A stretch of DNA of 64,000 nucleotides. Origin: Syngnathus acus. Taxonomy: Eukaryota; Chordata; Actinopteri; Syngnathiformes; Syngnathidae. Numbering within the stretch: position 1 is the first letter of the stretch; the number at the start of each line of letters is the position of its first letter. This document shows positions 24,273-54,138 of the stretch, piece by piece. A model generated the notes under the pieces. It had not been told where the DNA came from and did not search any database. It saw nothing but the letters and a program-made list of their open reading frames with translations. The DNA lies in the NCBI RefSeq assembly GCF_901709675.1, contig NC_051091.1:2663967-2727966 (forward strand). The letters run 5' to 3'. Position numbers and translations under genes: made by a program.

Positions 24273-24348
24273 CTGAATCGAACACCGAATCATCGATGCG
24301 AGCTGGCTATCGCAGGCAGGTATGACAAGTCCTGCACAGCGCCCCCTA

Positions 24349-24374
24349 CTTCCTTTTCGCTGAACGTGTCAGCC
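24349..24374 (+). promoter_or_regulatory. rpl22: rpl22 leader with 5' TOP-like pyrimidine tract
   Basis: ACTTCCTTTTCGC lies 15-25 bases before the rpl22 ATG. Ribosomal-protein mRNAs of vertebrates start with a C inside such a tract (5' terminal oligopyrimidine motif), which couples their translation to mTOR signalling through LARP1. The exact start site is inferred. Confidence 0.5.
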
Positions 24375-25859
<1,485 letters not shown>

Positions 25860-25875
25860 AGCCGACGACATTTTT

Positions 25876-25881
25876 AATAAA
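25876..25881 (+). terminator. rpl22: rpl22 poly(A) signal
   Basis: AATAAA only 17 bases after the stop codon, giving the very short 3' UTR usual for ribosomal-protein mRNAs. Confidence 0.8.
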
Positions 25882-25899
25882 ACGTCCCAAAGGTGGAAG

Positions 25900-27040
25900 C
25901 GTAATCCTGCCTTTTGTTTTCATTTTACTTCAGGAAGACGTGCCCAAATACACTAGCAAAGTCTTTTCGGGCAGAAGTGGTGTACTGCCGAGGTCATATT
26001 ATCATTTTTATGCTCTGTAATCTACCCCAAGGGGTCAGAATATAACAGCCATCGATGATCCAATGCAGCTAGATGAGATATAACCACAAAGCTGAACATG
26101 CTGGATTGAGACATCAAACCTGAGCTTTATCATTTATGGATAAAGTCCTTCAAAAGAAAAAGTCCATAGTATTCAAGAAGTGCAAAGAAAATGAAAGACA
26201 GGAAAAAACTGTTCAATAATGACAAAGAAATCTTTTTTTTTATTTTGCCAAAAAAGCACCGTTTACCTTGAACACTTCAAAAATGACAAAGAAATGATTT
26301 TGCCATCGCCAAAAAGCAACATGTACCTTCAACACTGTTCAAAAATGACAAAGAAATGTCTGTTTATTTTGCTAGTGCCAAAAAAAGCAACGTTTACCTT
26401 GTGAGAGAAGAGTGTGTGACTGTGTTGGGGTGCATTGGGCATTCCGTGCTGATGCTGCGGTAACCATAACAACCAGAGAGCCTGTCCCCTTCCTCAGTCT
26501 GCGTCCACTTCGGTTTTAGCGAAGCAGTAATTTAAAAAAAAAGTATTAAAACATGCATGGATGCATGAGCCCCCGTGCATAAATGACTGAGCCTCCATAT
26601 ATGGCTGCAGACGGGTGGCTGTGTCGAAGGGGCGGCGGGGGAGGGGTTTCTTTTCGAGTCTGCAGCAAAGAAGTTTGCCGCTCAATTCTGCGGACGTCTG
26701 GCGGGAAAGCTTCCTCCTCTGGCGCCTTTTTCGTTTTTTTATTTAATTCCGCGCGTGCACTCATTTGGAATCCTTTTTTATTCTTGATATCTTTTGCACT
26801 AGTAGTAGAACTCTGCAGGCATGCCTAACTAGTTGTGGCTGAAATTATGGGATGCATCGTCATGGCAACAGACCAGACGTCACAATCTGGGCATGTGTGT
26901 TCCATTTTTCCCCCCCTCTTCTCTTTCTTCAGTGTGTGTGTTTCTTATTTTAATTCCAGACTGGCAGCCCTGTTTTTTTGCTAAGAGAGCCCCGTGAGCG
27001 GATCTCGCCTCATCACATTTGAATGTTTTTGTTTCATCAC
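25900..27040. other. rpl22-chd5 intergenic interval
   Basis: No gene seen. It holds the three-copy repeat at 26218-26403 and, to the right, sequence that grades into the GC- and purine-rich chd5 5' region. Confidence 0.5.
26218..26403 (+). repeat. Three-copy imperfect tandem repeat, period about 61-64 bp
   Basis: The words AATGACAAAGAAAT, TTTTGCCA/TGCCAAAAA, AGCAACRTTTACCTT recur starting at 26218, 26282 and 26343. The units differ by small insertions and substitutions. The stretch happens to be open in one frame, but this follows from the repeat. It lies between rpl22 and chd5. Confidence 0.8.
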
Positions 27041-27188
27041 AGTGCTGCGGATTTAGCGGCGGCTGACGAGGGGAGGAAGAGCGCCAGGAGGTGGAGGAAG
27101 ACGAGAGCGGCGTGCCGAGGGTTAACTTTCACTATTGTCAGCCTAAAAGGAGCTTTTTGGAAAAGGAGGAGGGGGCGATGAGATCAAG

Positions 27189-45053
<17,865 letters not shown>

Positions 45054-45559
45054 GACGCTCTCTCCTTTCATTTGATTTGTTTTTCTTTTCATTTTCAGAC
45101 ATATTGAATCTGAAGAATTGCACTTTTACCTTTGCAGAGGTTTTTTAACTTGATATTTTGACTGAAAAGCCTCAGACGAGATGTCAGGACTGAGGTAAAA
45201 TGTGACTTTTTCCTCATTTCTTTCTCCCCAGTGGACGTTTGAGCACTGTATGTGTTGTCATTGACTTAGTGTTGATTTTCTCAAAGTCTCTTCATGGATG
45301 CAGTAGAAGGCTGGAAGTGCGCCACCCCCTGGTCGCGATGGTCTTGACCTCACGTGGATGGCCAAATTAGCGACACCTGCAGGACCTTTGATGCATTGCA
45401 GCGTGTTTTATATGTATGATAATGGTGATGTTTTCCGTTTTTTCCCAGCGTTTGTTGCACCCTCATTGAAACTGATTCATTTGCCTTCATTTGTGGGACT
45501 GTTATTCCGAGATTTTTTTAATATATTTACATTTTCCCCTGCACAAAAAAAGATGACTT

Positions 45560-46270
45560 TTGCTTGGTTTTGATTGTTTTAAGACTGCAATGGGACCATC
45601 AAAGCTATATTGTGTCCTCAGTCCTCCGTGAAAGTTTGTGGTTTTTGGTTTTGATAGGCTTGACACCCTAACTGGAAGCCCTGTCTTGAAAGCCAGGTGG
45701 TTTCAAGGCAGAGATGGGAGCATCAAAGCTTAGTTTGGCCACACTCCTGGTGTTGTTGAATTCAGTAGGATTTCTGTTTTCAAGGCTCGGAACCCTAACC
45801 CTGTATCCAAATCCCGACCCAATTGCCATCCAAGCTCAATTTTGGCTTCAGTCATCTCCAATCGTTTGTGGTTTTGTGTCTAATGGAGAATGTTGTCCAA
45901 GGCTTGCAACCATAACTTGAAAACCTAGTATGAGTTAGAAAACCCAAACTAAGAGGCTTTAAGACTGCAACCGCGCCATCACTCCTTGCCTCAGTCCTTC
46001 ACGACCGTCAGTTGTTTCAACTTCAGCTGCAATCCTCACTCCTGTCTTCAAACCCTATTTTTTTGTCGCTAACCACAGTAAGGCGGCACCCCTAAGCCAG
46101 CTGGTTTCAAGACCACAATGGGTCCATCAAAGTTCAGCTCTGGCCTTGGTTCTAATTTTATGGTTTTGTGTCAGTTTGTCACATCAAGATGAAATGTTGT
46201 AAAGACTTGAAACCCTAATCCTGTCTTGAAACCTTGAAATGAAGCTCAGTTTTGCTATACAATGACCATG
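45560..46270 (+). repeat. Degenerate long-unit repeat in chd5 3' UTR
   Basis: Related words recur in the same order: AAGACTGCAATGGGACCATC then AAAGCT; a block like CACCCTAAC/AACCCTAACCCTG at 45664, 45791, 45908, 46087 and 46210; CCTGTCTTGAAA; and GGTTTCAAG. Spacing is about 117-180 bases, so roughly five diverged units. Confidence 0.65.
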
Positions 46271-46553
46271 GGCCCATGATTTTTACAATCTATTTCCACA
46301 ATGCGTAAGATGTGTGTAACAAACGGAATGATGACCCCTTTGAGATGATTGTGACGGAAGGTCCGGTCAGATGACCTTCTGGAATTATTGTCCAGTTATG
46401 GATGTGTAAGAACCTCAATGCCCCCGCCCCAAGCATACTATTTATTTCATGTGAAAACTGTGTTTGAAAGCATCTTTTTCTTTTTGCACTATTTGTTGTT
46501 TTTGTTGTTGTCGCAAACAACTGGTGTTGCGGACGAAACCTCAGAACCGTGTA

Positions 46554-46578
46554 AATAAAGCGTCAAAATTCAAATAAA
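46554..46578 (+). terminator. chd5: chd5 poly(A) signals (two AATAAA)
   Basis: Two canonical hexamers 19 bases apart (46554 and 46573) about 1.5 kb after the chd5 stop codon; the first ones I find in the 3' UTR. Confidence 0.6.
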
Positions 46579-47046
46579 AAATGAATGTCGGCCGCGCCGT
46601 CACCTCAAAGGGACATCAGCGACAACATATTCTGATCAAATGCAATCAAACTGGAGTCAGGATGAATGTACTGTCTACAAAAAACAAACAAAGCAAGACT
46701 TCAGTCTAATATTATAAATATTGCGTATGTACATGCTTCAAATGAACACGGCTTCAAAAGCTAGAAAAAGAAAAGAAAAAAAAAGACCTTGACGAGGCAC
46801 CTTTTGTTGCAGCGAATGCACAGCTTCTGAAGCTTTTTCTATGGCGGTTCACTTTGGGGCTGGTGGGGCGTCCCAAGACGCGCAGGCACGTTCTTCTTCT
46901 GACTTGTGCTGTAAAGCGACTGGACGACAAAGTGAATGGTCATCTTTTGATTTGTACTGTGGATTTGTCTCATTGTGTTTTAATAAATCTTCCGACGACA
47001 GGTTTCTGCTTCTTGTTGGCTAATAGTGCTGAAGAAAAGGTGACAT

Positions 47047-47166
47047 TTAATTAATTAATTAATTAATTAATTAACTAATTAATTCAGTCAGTCAGTCAGT
47101 CAGTCAGTCCTTCATTCATTCAGACATTCATTCATTCGTTAGTTCGTTCATTCATTTATTCATTCG
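47047..47166 (+). repeat. Three adjoining tetranucleotide repeats
   Basis: TTAA/ATTA units (47047-47084) pass into six TCAG units (47085-47108), then into TTCA/ATTC units with single changes (47110-47166). Downstream is an AT-rich palindromic patch (47170-47220). Confidence 0.85.
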
Positions 47167-47589
47167 CAATTTCATATATATAATATGAATTATTATATTA
47201 TAATATTATATAATATATATACCATTAATCATTTCATCCAGCAATAACAATACTAGGCTCGCGAAATTTATTATTTTCATTTGTTTGTATTATTTGTTTC
47301 TATATGATTGTAGTTATTACCATAAACGTTGAAGCTATTTCGTCACATTTTAAAATAAAAAAAAAAAGTATAATTATCTTTGCAACTATGATGCATCAAT
47401 TTATTAAATTTATTATTAGGCCACAGTGACAACACAAAAGTCATGGGAAAATAATGCACATAGACTTATGGTAAGATAAATCAAACGCTGGCAATAAAAT
47501 CTTTACTTTCGCTTCTCTATGGTTGAATTTTAACTACTACTACCCCAAAACTTAATAAATGTGAAGCGAAACCCGGAAGTGGCCGCCAA

Positions 47590-48030
47590 ATCTGATTGGC
47601 CATAATTCCTTTCCACCCGCCTTCTTTGCCCCCTCAACCTCTGTCACGATTGGTCCAAACCCCTACCCCGACGCCTCCCATTGGCCACTTGCGTGGTTTT
47701 GACCTGCCTCGCCATTGGCCGGCGTCGCGGGAGAGCTCTCCCTCAGTAGCGGAGCTTTTGTGCGGCTGTCTGGGCAACAGCGCAGGGTCGCCGAAGGTGG
47801 GAGCAAAGAAAGGACAGAAAGGGATGGAAGCGGGGGCGAAAGCGCCGTTGAAAGGGCGGCGAGGGCTTTGCGGAGAGAGGCGCGACGACGCACAACCGTA
47901 GCCGGCTAGCGAGGTGACGTACGAGCGAGGACAACGTGCCAGCAGGACGCCAAACAAGGAACCGCCAATGATGAGAAGTTGCATTTTGATGGACGTTTAG
48001 CAGGAATAAAGCAAGCCAGAGGACGAAGAG
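47590..48030 (+). promoter_or_regulatory. arhgef10l: CpG-rich promoter with four CCAAT boxes and probable arhgef10l noncoding exon 1
   Basis: ATTGG, the reverse of CCAAT, occurs at 47595, 47649, 47680 and 47714, all in the same orientation and mostly followed by C or T. CpG density rises through 47700-47930. The block ends in the donor ACGAAGAG then GTGAGC (exon end 48030). A short uORF (ATG at 47968, stop at 47998-48000) lies in the presumed leader. The next same-strand gene is arhgef10l, so I infer its first exon; an unseen transcript is possible. Confidence 0.5.
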
Positions 48031-48247
48031 GTGAGCCTTTTTCCTTTGCATTTTGTAGAGGCAGCAGGGAATCATTGATGGGGGTGGGAGTACACTGGCT
48101 CGGTGGAGACTTGGGGTCCAAGGGCCTCAGTTTGGGGGTAACGTTCCATCCATGAGAGGGGGATGAGACTTGTGGTGGCTTGACGCCTTTCAACAAGGCC
48201 TGCCTGCCTTGCACTACTCGGAGATGCCCTTGTAGTCCATTCAATTT

Positions 48248-48335
48248 CTTTGGGCGAGGCGCGGGTTGCACCCTGTACTGGTCGCCAGCCAATCACGGGG
48301 CACAAATAGACATGCATGCTTTCATTCTTAGGCGG
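48248..48335 (+). repeat. Fragment of a common teleost interspersed repeat
   Basis: GGGCGAGGCGCGGGTTGCAC, CCTGTACTGGTCGCCAGCCA and ATCACGGGGCACAAATAGAC appear in the order typical of the family also seen at 30590-30785. A more degraded trace (GACTGGTCGCCGGCCAGTCT) lies at 48550-48575. Confidence 0.6.
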
Positions 48336-49328
48336 CAGTTTCGGTCTCCTCTGAACAGAACATGCATGTTGGCCAATCACGTATTGAGGAAATCAATGCT
48401 ATTGGTAAAGTGTAAATACCTCACTGTCTATAATCATACCATGTTTAATTACAAACAAAATGAATAATGCAGCTGATTCTACATGACAGTGACAATGTGT
48501 GTCTGTCCCAGCTTGCTGCTGGCGAGAGAAGTGCTCCCTCCACAAGCTGGACTGGTCGCCGGCCAGTCTCAGGTCACATGCAGTGCAAGGGCAAGGTCAA
48601 CACCTTTGTCGTTTAGTCCTGAAAACATTTGGGTTTCCCATCGAAAGGTCAATATTTGCTATGCTGTTTGTGCAAATAGCTCTTATGGCTTTTCCCTCTT
48701 CTTCTCAGCTTCAAAATGGTTTCCTTTTCTCCCACAGACAACTCTTTGCTCTTCATGTTTGCTTAAGGAAATGAAATATTTGTGCAATTGATTTTAAAGG
48801 CAACTAGCAGTCACTTGTTGCAAAACTTGAAAAGTGGTGGCTTCAAACTAAAGCTGTTCTGTTTTGAGTCACAAAGTAAAAGCTGTTACTCTAAACTTTC
48901 ATTCATCTTTTGATCTGAAACCTAAATGTCTTCAGTGCGCAACAAAAGCTAAGGAATTGAGAGCTTCCCCTCTGGAGACGGACGTCACGCTGTGTCTTTG
49001 GGGGTCCCGGGCTGGGAAATGAAAGAGGAAGAATTTACATTTCCTCCATCTTGAAGGGAGTGGGGGGGCGCTGGGGGTGAACGGGCTCACTGTATGACAT
49101 TGTTGTCTTCTTAGTCACAGATTTTAGCCCAATCCATTCAGGCACCCCGGAAGCCCGCACACGCACGCAAAGGCCTCCATTGAGAGGCTGGAAGGTTCGC
49201 TTGACAACAGCACCCGGCTGGGAAATATTGCACAACGGGGATGTGTGCCCGCTGCACAACAAGGAAAGGGAACACTGAGCCTCTGGTCTGGAAGACTTCC
49301 TGATGGATGGCAGGAGAGCGTGCCCGGG

Positions 49329-49420
49329 CTCCTTTTTTGCAGTTTGTCCCAATTCTGTTGAGCGAGCTTACAGGTTTTTTTTTTTTTTGCAGTTTGTCCC
49401 AACTCTGTTGTTGAGCGGGT
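49329..49420 (+). repeat. Two-copy direct repeat
   Basis: TTTTTTGCAGTTTGTCCCAA followed by TCTGTTG and AGCG occurs at about 49333 and again at about 49384, the second with an extra TTG. The unit is about 50 bases with a T run at its left. Confidence 0.75.
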
Positions 49421-51450
49421 TTGCTCGTCCACACCAAAGTCATCGGAACACGCCTTCACCAAACATGCTTTTTGAATTAGGAACAAACAAATGCCAAATT
49501 TCAAAAAGTCTTTCCTAGATGAAAAATTGTAGGCAATACAAGTGATAATTTTGTTTGATAACAATTATGTATAATGAGGATATTGATTTAACTTGCCTCA
49601 TATGGTTTGTTTGTGTTGACTATTCGGAGCGTCCAATCAGAAGAGGGCATGTTTTCACCTTACCCGGGGGTTGCCATGATTTGATGTCTCTCAGCATTTG
49701 TTATCTCTAGACCAAAACCATATCCTGCTTTGTTTACTCTCTATGATCTTCCAAGCGTTTCCAATGAGTCTCAATTCACTCGTCGTGACTCAGGGTTATT
49801 TTATGCAACAGGCGTTGTGTGTCAATGTTCTCGGGAGTCTGTGAGCTCCAGTAGCCTCCCACTCAGGTTATTGAGTCTTGGACTGCCAACCAAAGACATT
49901 TTGGGCCCGTCCTCAAGGACCCGGCGATTGCTAAATGATCTTTTTCAAGATAGGAAGTCTTCAGACAAAGCGGAAGGAAACGCTGCAGGATCATCAGCTC
50001 CTGGCAGCGTTTTTGGAGCCTCGTCTTGCGTAATCGCTTGCCCCGAGTAAAGTCTAAAAAGTTGCATTTCCTCGTCTCTGATCCCCCCCCGCTTGTGTTT
50101 TGTTCCGTGCTCTCATTTGTTCTTAGACAAGACTTTTACGGTCACTTGCTGCACTCTCGCTTTTTTGTGCGTCTGGTGGCAGATTTACAGTTGTTTGCAA
50201 AGTCTTAAGTGCTCCTCACGTATTTCAAGCGGCCCAGTAAACTGCTGCTTTCAACCAGGCTCGTGTTGCTACCGGCAATGGCATCGTTGCAATCGGCGTT
50301 GCCACTACTTTCGAACGCTTTGGTCCATTTGGTAATCCTGCTCCAGTTGCTACAGTTCATTGGTCACTCCACCTATTACCACCTTTGCTCAACAGTGGGG
50401 GGATTTTTTTTTTGTATGTAGGTCAAGAGATGGGTGTGTAGGAGTCAGTTTCATCTGCATTATGTCATCTTACAAGAAGAAGAATAGCATTTTCTCTGTT
50501 CACTCCCGGCCTCTTTGTTTTGTCCAAACTGGAGTCCTTTTATGACTCATCCAAAAGCCTTTCATCCCACAAAATCTGCACGGACTACCTGTCAGGTTGG
50601 TTCTTCAAGCCTAACCGAGAACCTGGATGAATTTTAACACCTATTTTTTTTTGTGCATCAAGTCGTGTCAATCACTCATGGATTTTTGCTATTGCAACAT
50701 TAATATGGGGAAGTAATCACAAAATCTAAATTTTTACGTGCCACTTGCCAGAGAAAACTATACGTTTGCAAAAATAAGCCTGTTTGCAGACTGAATTGGA
50801 CTGGAAGGCGTCAGTTGTTCTGTTGCTTTTCAATGCAAACATATCCATAACAGCAGTCACACCTCACGCGCATTCCACTGCAGGCTAAGGCGGTTTGTCA
50901 TCCAGAAATTAGTCAGCGAGACTCGGGTTGCGAGAACATGCCAGAGCTCGTCGTCAAAAGCCAAACTGACTGCATTGTGTAAATCAGAGATGAAAGCAGT
51001 CAAGGAACCTCAAGGATGCCTTGACCCATAAAATGAAGAGACCCCAAGTTAGCTGGCTGGCTAGCTAGATTGATTCTGTAGATAAGTAGACGTACTCAGG
51101 GCTGCCGTTTATTTAACTTTTTACGATTATTTAATATTCACCTCCAAGGTCTGGTCAGACTTCAGCTTGGGTTCATTCCTGGTCGCTATGGCAACCAAGC
51201 TACAATGTTCCTGTGACATTCTAGCTCCTAGGTGATATTTTTCTTGGTCCAAGTTGTATACTCGGGAAGTACTGAACTAAAGTCATCTGTCCGTCTGTCC
51301 ATCCGTTCGTCATCCGTCCCCTGTGGAACACCACATGACATCACGCTATTCTGAGATGTGGGCTACCACACTAATATTTTAGTCAGTCAAATAATTGTTA
51401 AACCAGTCTGAAAGCCAGACATTGTAAATTGCATGGACTGCAGTATACTA

Positions 51451-51982
51451 CAGGGTCCGGCAAAATGATCTGACACATTTGTAGGTTTAATAAAATGCAA
51501 AGAAACAAAAATATTTCTTTTCATTTTCGAAAAGTACATAGAATGCCATTGTGTTTCGTTTTATTTCATTTTCGTTTCGCTTTTGAATAATGTTATTTTG
51601 ATTCGTTTCAGTTGCTAACATGAATTGGACGGGTGAGCATCGCGCTTTCATTGTGGGAACGTTTATCCAGAACGAATCTGTAACCGCAACACAACTTGGT
51701 AGACATGATCCTGTACCTGTTAGAAACACGATCTTGTTACGAACTTCAGAGCCAGTGGATCAGCATTGAAACGAAAATCAACCGGCCGACCTCGCACTGC
51801 CAGAACTCCAGAAAATGTGGCAGCGGTAAGACCAAAATAACATTATTCAAAAATGAAACCTTACAAAACAAAATGGCATTATACGTATGTACTTTTCGAA
51901 AATAGAAAAACGATTTTGTTTCTTTAATTTATTTGCATTTTATTAAACCTACAAATGTGTCAGATCATTTTGCCGGACCCTG
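51451..51982 (+). mobile_element. Nonautonomous DNA transposon with TA target duplication
   Basis: 532 bp, flanked by TA on both sides (51449-51450 and 51983-51984). The first 51 bases (starting CAGGGTCCGGCAAAATGATC) are perfectly repeated in reverse at the right end. Similarity continues imperfectly inward for about 150 bases (shared TTCGAAAAGTACATA, AATGCCATT and TTGAATAATGTTATTTTG). The middle, near 51621-51840, still reads in broken plus-strand frames as NWTGEHRAFIVGTF, GRHDPVPV and PADLALPELQKMW-like text, resembling the N-terminal helix-turn-helix part of a mariner/Tc1-type transposase (DUF4817 family, from memory). Most of the transposase is absent, so it is an internally deleted, nonautonomous copy. 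Confidence 0.85.
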
Positions 51983-53007
51983 TATTTGAATTTCAGCGAG
52001 AAAAGCCTTGCTCATGGGCAGTGTTCAGGAAACAGACTACCTGTAGCGGTCTACCCGCAACTACATTACATATTTGGTCATATTTGTAAGGATTGAAGTC
52101 TTCCATCCTCCACCCCCCCAAGCCAAAAGCTGGTTATGCTTTTATTTTGGACTTTTCTTTCAGCCGTTGTCCCACGAACAGGAAGTGTCCTTCTACTTTG
52201 ACACGAGAAGCGTCAAAGCACACAGCTCGCAGCCGTGGCCCAAATGACCTGTGAGCTAATGAGCAAGCGCGGTGACGAGTGAAGAAACAATGCTTTGCTG
52301 CAGGCCCACCCGAGGTTTTCTCCCCACAGAAGGCTCATTGTTGCTGGCTGGGGGCAGCGAGCGGGCCGGCTGGACAAAACCGGAGGATGAGAACAGCCGT
52401 GGAATCTCCTCTGCTTGTAAACAGAAAACATTTTTGAAGGCACTTGCACTCTTTGCTTCGTCGGCTTTCAATTGATTGAATTCAAAAACGGCATCGTCGA
52501 AAAGCAATGGTGGGATGTTACGAGGGCCGTCATGAGATGGTGACAAACATTTAGATGAAACAGTAAGTGCTGACGACAACCTTTTTTTTTTTTTTTTAAT
52601 TTTGGACAATCGACACGTCGTTCTGGGCTGCTGGAGCCCGAGAATGTGTGGGCAAGGGAGGCGCTGATTAAAATGCAAAGCAGATGTGACGGTCTCACTA
52701 TGTTAACATGAGCAGAGAGGTTGTCGCATAAAATCACTGTTTTGTAGAGCCGAGAAACAATTAGCCTGTGTATCTTGAAACTGTAAACTGCAGCCCAAAA
52801 GTACGATTTAATCACAAGCCTTGATTTATGTGCTGCTTTGTTGAAGGATCGTGATTTCATTGCCATTGGGGTCAATGTTCCAGTGTCCTTTAGCACCTCC
52901 TAAACTAGTTACTGTAGTTAAGCATCCCATGATGTGGTGAGCCAAATTGACCCATTCTCAAGTTTTAAAATGGAAGAGAAAACAAAAAAAACCAGTCCTA
53001 TTCTTTT

Positions 53008-53315
53008 ATTACCCTCATTTACTTTAAATGTATATATTTTTAAATGTCTTCAAATTTCTTTTTAATTTAATATCTATTTTAAAAAAAAATCTTTGATTTT
53101 CTTTAAATTCCAACATCATATTAAGAGAATTGTTTTAAATGAAACAATGCGTCATGATTTCTTTGTGTAAATATATATTTTCAAATGTCTTCACATTTTT
53201 TTAAATTTAATTTTTCTTTATTTTTTTTAAAACATTTTTTCTTTAATTTTCTTTAAATTCCAACATCATCATATTATGAGAATTTTTTAAAATGAAACGA
53301 AATGCGTCATGATTT
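53008..53315 (+). repeat. Diverged tandem duplication, unit about 141-155 bp
   Basis: Ordered words occur twice: AAATGTCTTCAAATTT / AAATGTCTTCACATTT, CTTTAAATTCCAACATCAT, GAGAATT, and GCGTCATGATTT (53149 and 53304). A/T-rich. The second copy is followed by TTGGCACACCCTGTC. Confidence 0.75.
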
Positions 53316-53528
53316 GTTTGGCACACCCTGTCTATTTTTTTATCGACTAATCACGCAGCAGTTCACGCTGACCCTTGAACATTTTTGTTGTAGCAAAAGC
53401 AAACATACTGTAAGTGGAGGGCTCGAACTGTAAAAGCAGTCCAGGCACATTTCCTATATTTTACTGCCCACAGAAGTAACAATTCCTTTCGACCGATGGA
53501 CGGCGTGGTCGGACGCTGTGGCCGCGGG

Positions 53529-53553
53529 GGGGACACACACACACACACACACA
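53529..53553 (+). repeat. AC microsatellite
   Basis: About 12 AC units following a run of nine G within GCGGGGGGGACACAC. Confidence 0.9.
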
Positions 53554-54138
53554 CGTCTTAATTAATCCGCCTCTAAGCCGCCTTCAGACCTTTTGATTTA
53601 GCAGACAGACTTGCTAACCACCATATGTCACACCAGTTTTGCTCTTTTTCTACTCTTACTGCTTCCGCATTTTGCTTGGATTTACTGGCCCCAAAGCTTC
53701 TGCATCAATATCTCGCTGGCAGTTGTGTAATGTTTTTAATAGGCCATTTTATCTCAAAGGCATTATATATGATTTTGTTAAGAAGCTTAGGACATTCCGG
53801 CCCCCGCAATCTGTCTGCCTCATTCCCTCTACCCAGTTAAGTCTTATCACGAATGATAGAAATAATAGTTTTCTTCCTGTTTCGCTGCCCGCAATGGTGA
53901 CGGTGAACATTTCCTTCCGCAGTGAAAATCTGCCAAGGCACCGAGTCTTTGGAATATAAGGCCTAATTGTGTCGTTTTAATGAGGCTTGCGCCATAATGC
54001 CAGTTTTTTTTTTGCAGAGTAATATTTCAGTGGTGTGCGTCCATCCAAACCATCCACTCTCAGTCATTTCTTTTTGTGCTGACCAAGGTAAAAATGGCTT
54101 CCAACGTTTGATCTTCCTAAATGTCTTCTTTAGGAGCC

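Larger units (their letters stand above)
45054..46580 (+). other. chd5: chd5 3' UTR
   Basis: From the stop codon to two AATAAA signals at 46554-46559 and 46573-46578. The UTR is T-rich at its start and contains a degenerate repeat (45560-46270). No gene seen. Confidence 0.65.
48031..54133 (+). other. Probable arhgef10l intron 1; no gene seen
   Basis: About 6 kb. It contains a repeat fragment at 48248-48335, a two-copy direct repeat at 49329-49420, a DNA transposon at 51451-51982, a diverged duplication at 53008-53315 and an AC run at 53529-53553. Open frames are short and unsupported. The right boundary is the acceptor CTTCTTTAG at 54133. Confidence 0.5.
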
